Positions 40,718 through 42,837 of a stretch of DNA of 42,837 nucleotides are shown piece after piece. The DNA is from Planctomycetota bacterium (GTDB lineage Bacteria > Planctomycetota > UBA1135 > UBA2386), in NCBI GenBank assembly GCA_025459175.1, contig JALORC010000058.1, positions 1-42,837 of the forward strand. The letters run 5' to 3'. Made by a program: the position numbers and the translations under genes. A model generated the notes under the pieces. The model was not told where the DNA came from. It ran no database searches and saw nothing but the letters and a program-made list of their open reading frames with translations. Every line of letters begins with the position of its first letter. Positions within the stretch are counted from its first letter, which is position 1.

Positions 40718-42832
40718 TCAGCCTTCGGTGCTGCCGGCGGCCGGCGCAGCGATGCGGCTCAGCTTCTTCAGCAGCTCGGCCTTCTTGGCCGGGTCGAGGC
40801 TCGCCTTGCCGAGGGCTACCGCGATCGCGGTGCGCACCCCGACGTCGGTGTTGCCGTCCATCGCGCTCATCAGCGCGGCGGCGACGTCATCCGAGCAGCT
40901 GCCGGCGCGGCCGACGATCAGGCCGATCGCCTCGGCCGAGGCCTTCTTCAGCTCGACGCTGCCGGTGCCACCCAGGGCGGCGACCAGCGCGGGCAGCTCG
41001 GCGGCCGAACCGGCCAGGCCGATCGACTTGGCGGCGGGCACCGAGATGGCGTCGCTGCGGTTGAGCTGCAGCGCCAGGTTGGCGAGCGCGCCGCCGATCA
41101 CACCCTTGTTGCCGGCCATAGCCAGCAGCGCGGTGCTGGCCTTGGACGCGAACGCCTCGGCGCGCGCGCCGACCGGGTTGCTCTGGCCTTCCAGCGCGGT
41201 GTTGACCGCGGCGACCAGGCTCTCGCCGGTCAGCGGCGCCTTGACGATGCCGACGCCTTCGCCGAAGCGGGCCTTGGCCGCCTCTTCGTCCTTGGCGATC
41301 ACGACGATCTTCGTGTTCGCCATGCGCGGGTCCTTCTTGATGTTGCCGATCACGTCCTCGGGCAGACGGTCGGGCAGCACCTCGTTGATGACGACGACGT
41401 CGACGCTCGGGTTGTTAAGCAGGCTGCGCATGCCGTCGAGGCCGTCGACGCTCGAGTCGACCGCCTGGCCCTCCAGCTTGCCGACCGACGCGACCGCCGC
41501 TTCCGAATCGAGGGTCGGCGCGATCACGTGGATCGTGCGGACCGCCTGCTCGGTGACGGCCTGCGCCAGCACCTGCACGACCTTGTCGGCCGCCGGGACC
41601 GCGGCGCCACCGCTGGCTGCGACCAGCGCTTCGGCCGCCGCGTAGCGGACCTGCTTGTTGCTGCTGTCGAGCGCCGCCATCAGCGAGCTCTGGCCGATGG
41701 TGTCGACGGTCTCGACGGTGGCGAGCGCGCGGGTCGCTTCGATCGCGACCGGCGCCAGGCCCGAACGCACCGACGCCTCGAGCGCCGCGCGCAGCGAATC
41801 GACACCGCCGGCGAGCGCCGCGATCTTCAGCTCGGCCGCGACCGGCTCGAGCGCCTTGGCGGCTTCGTCGCCCTGCGCGATCGAGGCCTCGATCAGGTTG
41901 ACCTGCGCCAGGTTGGCCTGCGCCAGCATGGTGCGGGCCGGCAGGCTCGACGGCGCGATGCGCACCGCTTCGGCGGCGACCGCCTTGGCCAGCTCGCTCG
42001 GATACAGGTTGGCCGGCACGTCGGTGGCGACCAGCTTGTCGTCCTTCAGCGACCAGACCACTTCGCTGTAGCCACCCGGGGTCACGTTGCCCTTCAGGTA
42101 GTCGAGCGACTGCGCCAGCATCAGGTCGACCGGCGCGCCGTTGGCCGGCTTCTTGGCCAGGAACTTGCGCGCGATCTCGCTGATCCCGGCGCGCGAATCA
42201 CTCGCGAGCTGGGCCATCGCCGGCAGCGCGCGGCTGTCGCCGATGTGGTAGAGCGCGGCGGCGACGTTCTGCACCGCCAGCTGGTTGCTGCTGTTCAGCG
42301 CGACCAGCAACGGCAGCACCGCGGCGCTGCGGATCTGCTGCAGCGCGCTGATGGCCTGGATCTGCCCCTCTTCGTCGTCGGCATTGCCGAGCTTCTCGAG
42401 CAGGGCCGGCACCGCGAACTCGCCGTGCTCGGCGATCAGCTTGTTGACGGCCGACTGACGGGTCGGGAAATCACTGTCCTTCGCGGTCGCCGTGGCGACC
42501 AGGCCCGCGATCACCGCTTCGTCGCGGAGCCGCGCCTTGGTGTCGACCTTGGCGCGCTCGAGGATCGACTGGGCGATCTTCTGCACTTCGCCCTGCGTGG
42601 TCATCAGCAGGTACCACTCGTCCTGCGACACCGACTTGTAGTAGGCGAGCGCATCCGCATTCGACGGATCAGCGGCGAGGATCTCGCGCAGCTTGGCGAC
42701 CGCATCGTCCTTCTTGTTCAACCGCAACAGCGTGACGGCTTCCTGCAGCGGCGTGTCCTGCGCCAGGACGGGGCCACCGACGACTGCGGCCACGGCGGCC
42801 GCAAGGAGAGACTGGGAGAACGAGCGGGCCAT
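40718..42832 (-). CDS. Secreted HEAT-repeat protein with an internal receiver-like domain
   Basis: The 704-residue product begins with a signal peptide (LLAAAVAAVVGGPVLAQ) and a TPR-like hairpin (AVAKLREILAADPSNADAL). HEAT-type helical repeats follow at about 100-225, 345-425 and 555-700 (for example FAVPALLEKLGN, AVLPLLVALNSSNQLAVQNVA, ALPALVAALGG). Residues 431-548 look like a CheY-type receiver fold: VRTIHVIAP as strand 1, VDVVVINEVLPD as strand 3, KIVVIAKDEEAAK as strand 4, and GIVKAPLTGESL as strand 5 with Lys531. The usual phospho-accepting Asp is Asn483 and the acidic pair after strand 1 is missing, so phosphorylation is unlikely. Role unknown; a periplasmic scaffold is plausible. Only five bases upstream lie within the window, so its promoter is not seen. 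Confidence 0.8.
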   Translation of the reverse strand: MARSFSQSLLAAAVAAVVGGPVLAQDTPLQEAVTLLRLNKKDDAVAKLREILAADPSNADALAYYKSVSQDEWYLLMTTQGEVQKIAQSILERAKVDTKARLRDEAVIAGLVATATAKDSDFPTRQSAVNKLIAEHGEFAVPALLEKLGNADDEEGQIQAISALQQIRSAAVLPLLVALNSSNQLAVQNVAAALYHIGDSRALPAMAQLASDSRAGISEIARKFLAKKPANGAPVDLMLAQSLDYLKGNVTPGGYSEVVWSLKDDKLVATDVPANLYPSELAKAVAAEAVRIAPSSLPARTMLAQANLAQVNLIEASIAQGDEAAKALEPVAAELKIAALAGGVDSLRAALEASVRSGLAPVAIEATRALATVETVDTIGQSSLMAALDSSNKQVRYAAAEALVAASGGAAVPAADKVVQVLAQAVTEQAVRTIHVIAPTLDSEAAVASVGKLEGQAVDSSVDGLDGMRSLLNNPSVDVVVINEVLPDRLPEDVIGNIKKDPRMANTKIVVIAKDEEAAKARFGEGVGIVKAPLTGESLVAAVNTALEGQSNPVGARAEAFASKASTALLAMAGNKGVIGGALANLALQLNRSDAISVPAAKSIGLAGSAAELPALVAALGGTGSVELKKASAEAIGLIVGRAGSCSDDVAAALMSAMDGNTDVGVRTAIAVALGKASLDPAKKAELLKKLSRIAAPAAGSTEG

Positions 42833-42837
42833 GAAAC

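Noticed and set aside
1..42837. Prophage, insertion sequence, CRISPR array or defence island
   Set aside because: No transposase, integrase, phage structural gene, direct-repeat array or composition break was seen; the window reads as ordinary chromosomal sequence.

Overview
The window is very GC-rich, densely coded DNA from one chromosome, with no sign of a prophage, insertion sequence, CRISPR array or recent island. The gene style points to Planctomycetota, probably one of the deep-branching marine or freshwater lineages. The signs are large secreted proteins with ELWxxDGT repeats, a recurrent C-terminal tail on secreted proteins, DUF1343 (NamZ-type) muramidases, DUF3857/transglutaminase giants, SUMF1-fold proteins and HEAT-repeat exoproteins. 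Most genes also lack a Shine-Dalgarno sequence. This placement is inference; no rRNA or other strong phylogenetic marker is present.

Layout. 1-3.3 kb: the end of a probable transporter, then a ~1,000-residue secreted repeat protein. 3.4-7.8 kb: two tandem NamZ-like genes followed by an overlapping GT-C type membrane protein. 7.9-11 kb: tandem paralogous secreted proteins of unknown function, each followed by a hairpin. 11.1-14.9 kb: an overlapping histidine kinase, response regulator and secreted-protein operon. 14.9-16.6 kb: a divergent pair, a small lipoprotein and a NYN-like protein with a long disordered N-terminus. 16.6-25 kb: a six-EF-hand protein followed by two giant DUF3857/transglutaminase-like proteins, the second apparently without the catalytic Cys. 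25-28.8 kb: type II NADH dehydrogenase (minus), M14 peptidase and thymidine kinase (plus). 28.8-33 kb: a minus-strand overlapping operon of aldolase/dehydrogenase, ABC ATPase and ABC-2 permease. 33-35.4 kb: RluA pseudouridine synthase diverging from an HD-GYP response regulator. 35.5-38.2 kb: a SUMF1-fold protein and an RmlC-like cupin. 38.2-42.8 kb (minus): cardiolipin-synthase-like enzyme with an overlapping lipoprotein gene, tRNA-Thr(CGT), and a secreted HEAT-repeat protein that carries a receiver-like domain.

How the genes work together. Most products act in the envelope: cell-wall sugar salvage (NamZ pair), glycosylation (GT-C), phospholipid synthesis (Cls), signalling (kinase, HD-GYP) and secreted scaffolds. 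Gene overlaps (ATGA, GTGA, TGATG) are common, so translational coupling is widespread. Several genes have a TAnnnT hexamer 6-9 bases before the start codon, which suggests leaderless or near-leaderless mRNAs. The most unusual items are the secreted HEAT protein with a degenerate receiver fold, the paired catalytic and non-catalytic transglutaminase-like giants, and the NamZ pair in which one copy has lost both its signal peptide and the PEHG glutamate.
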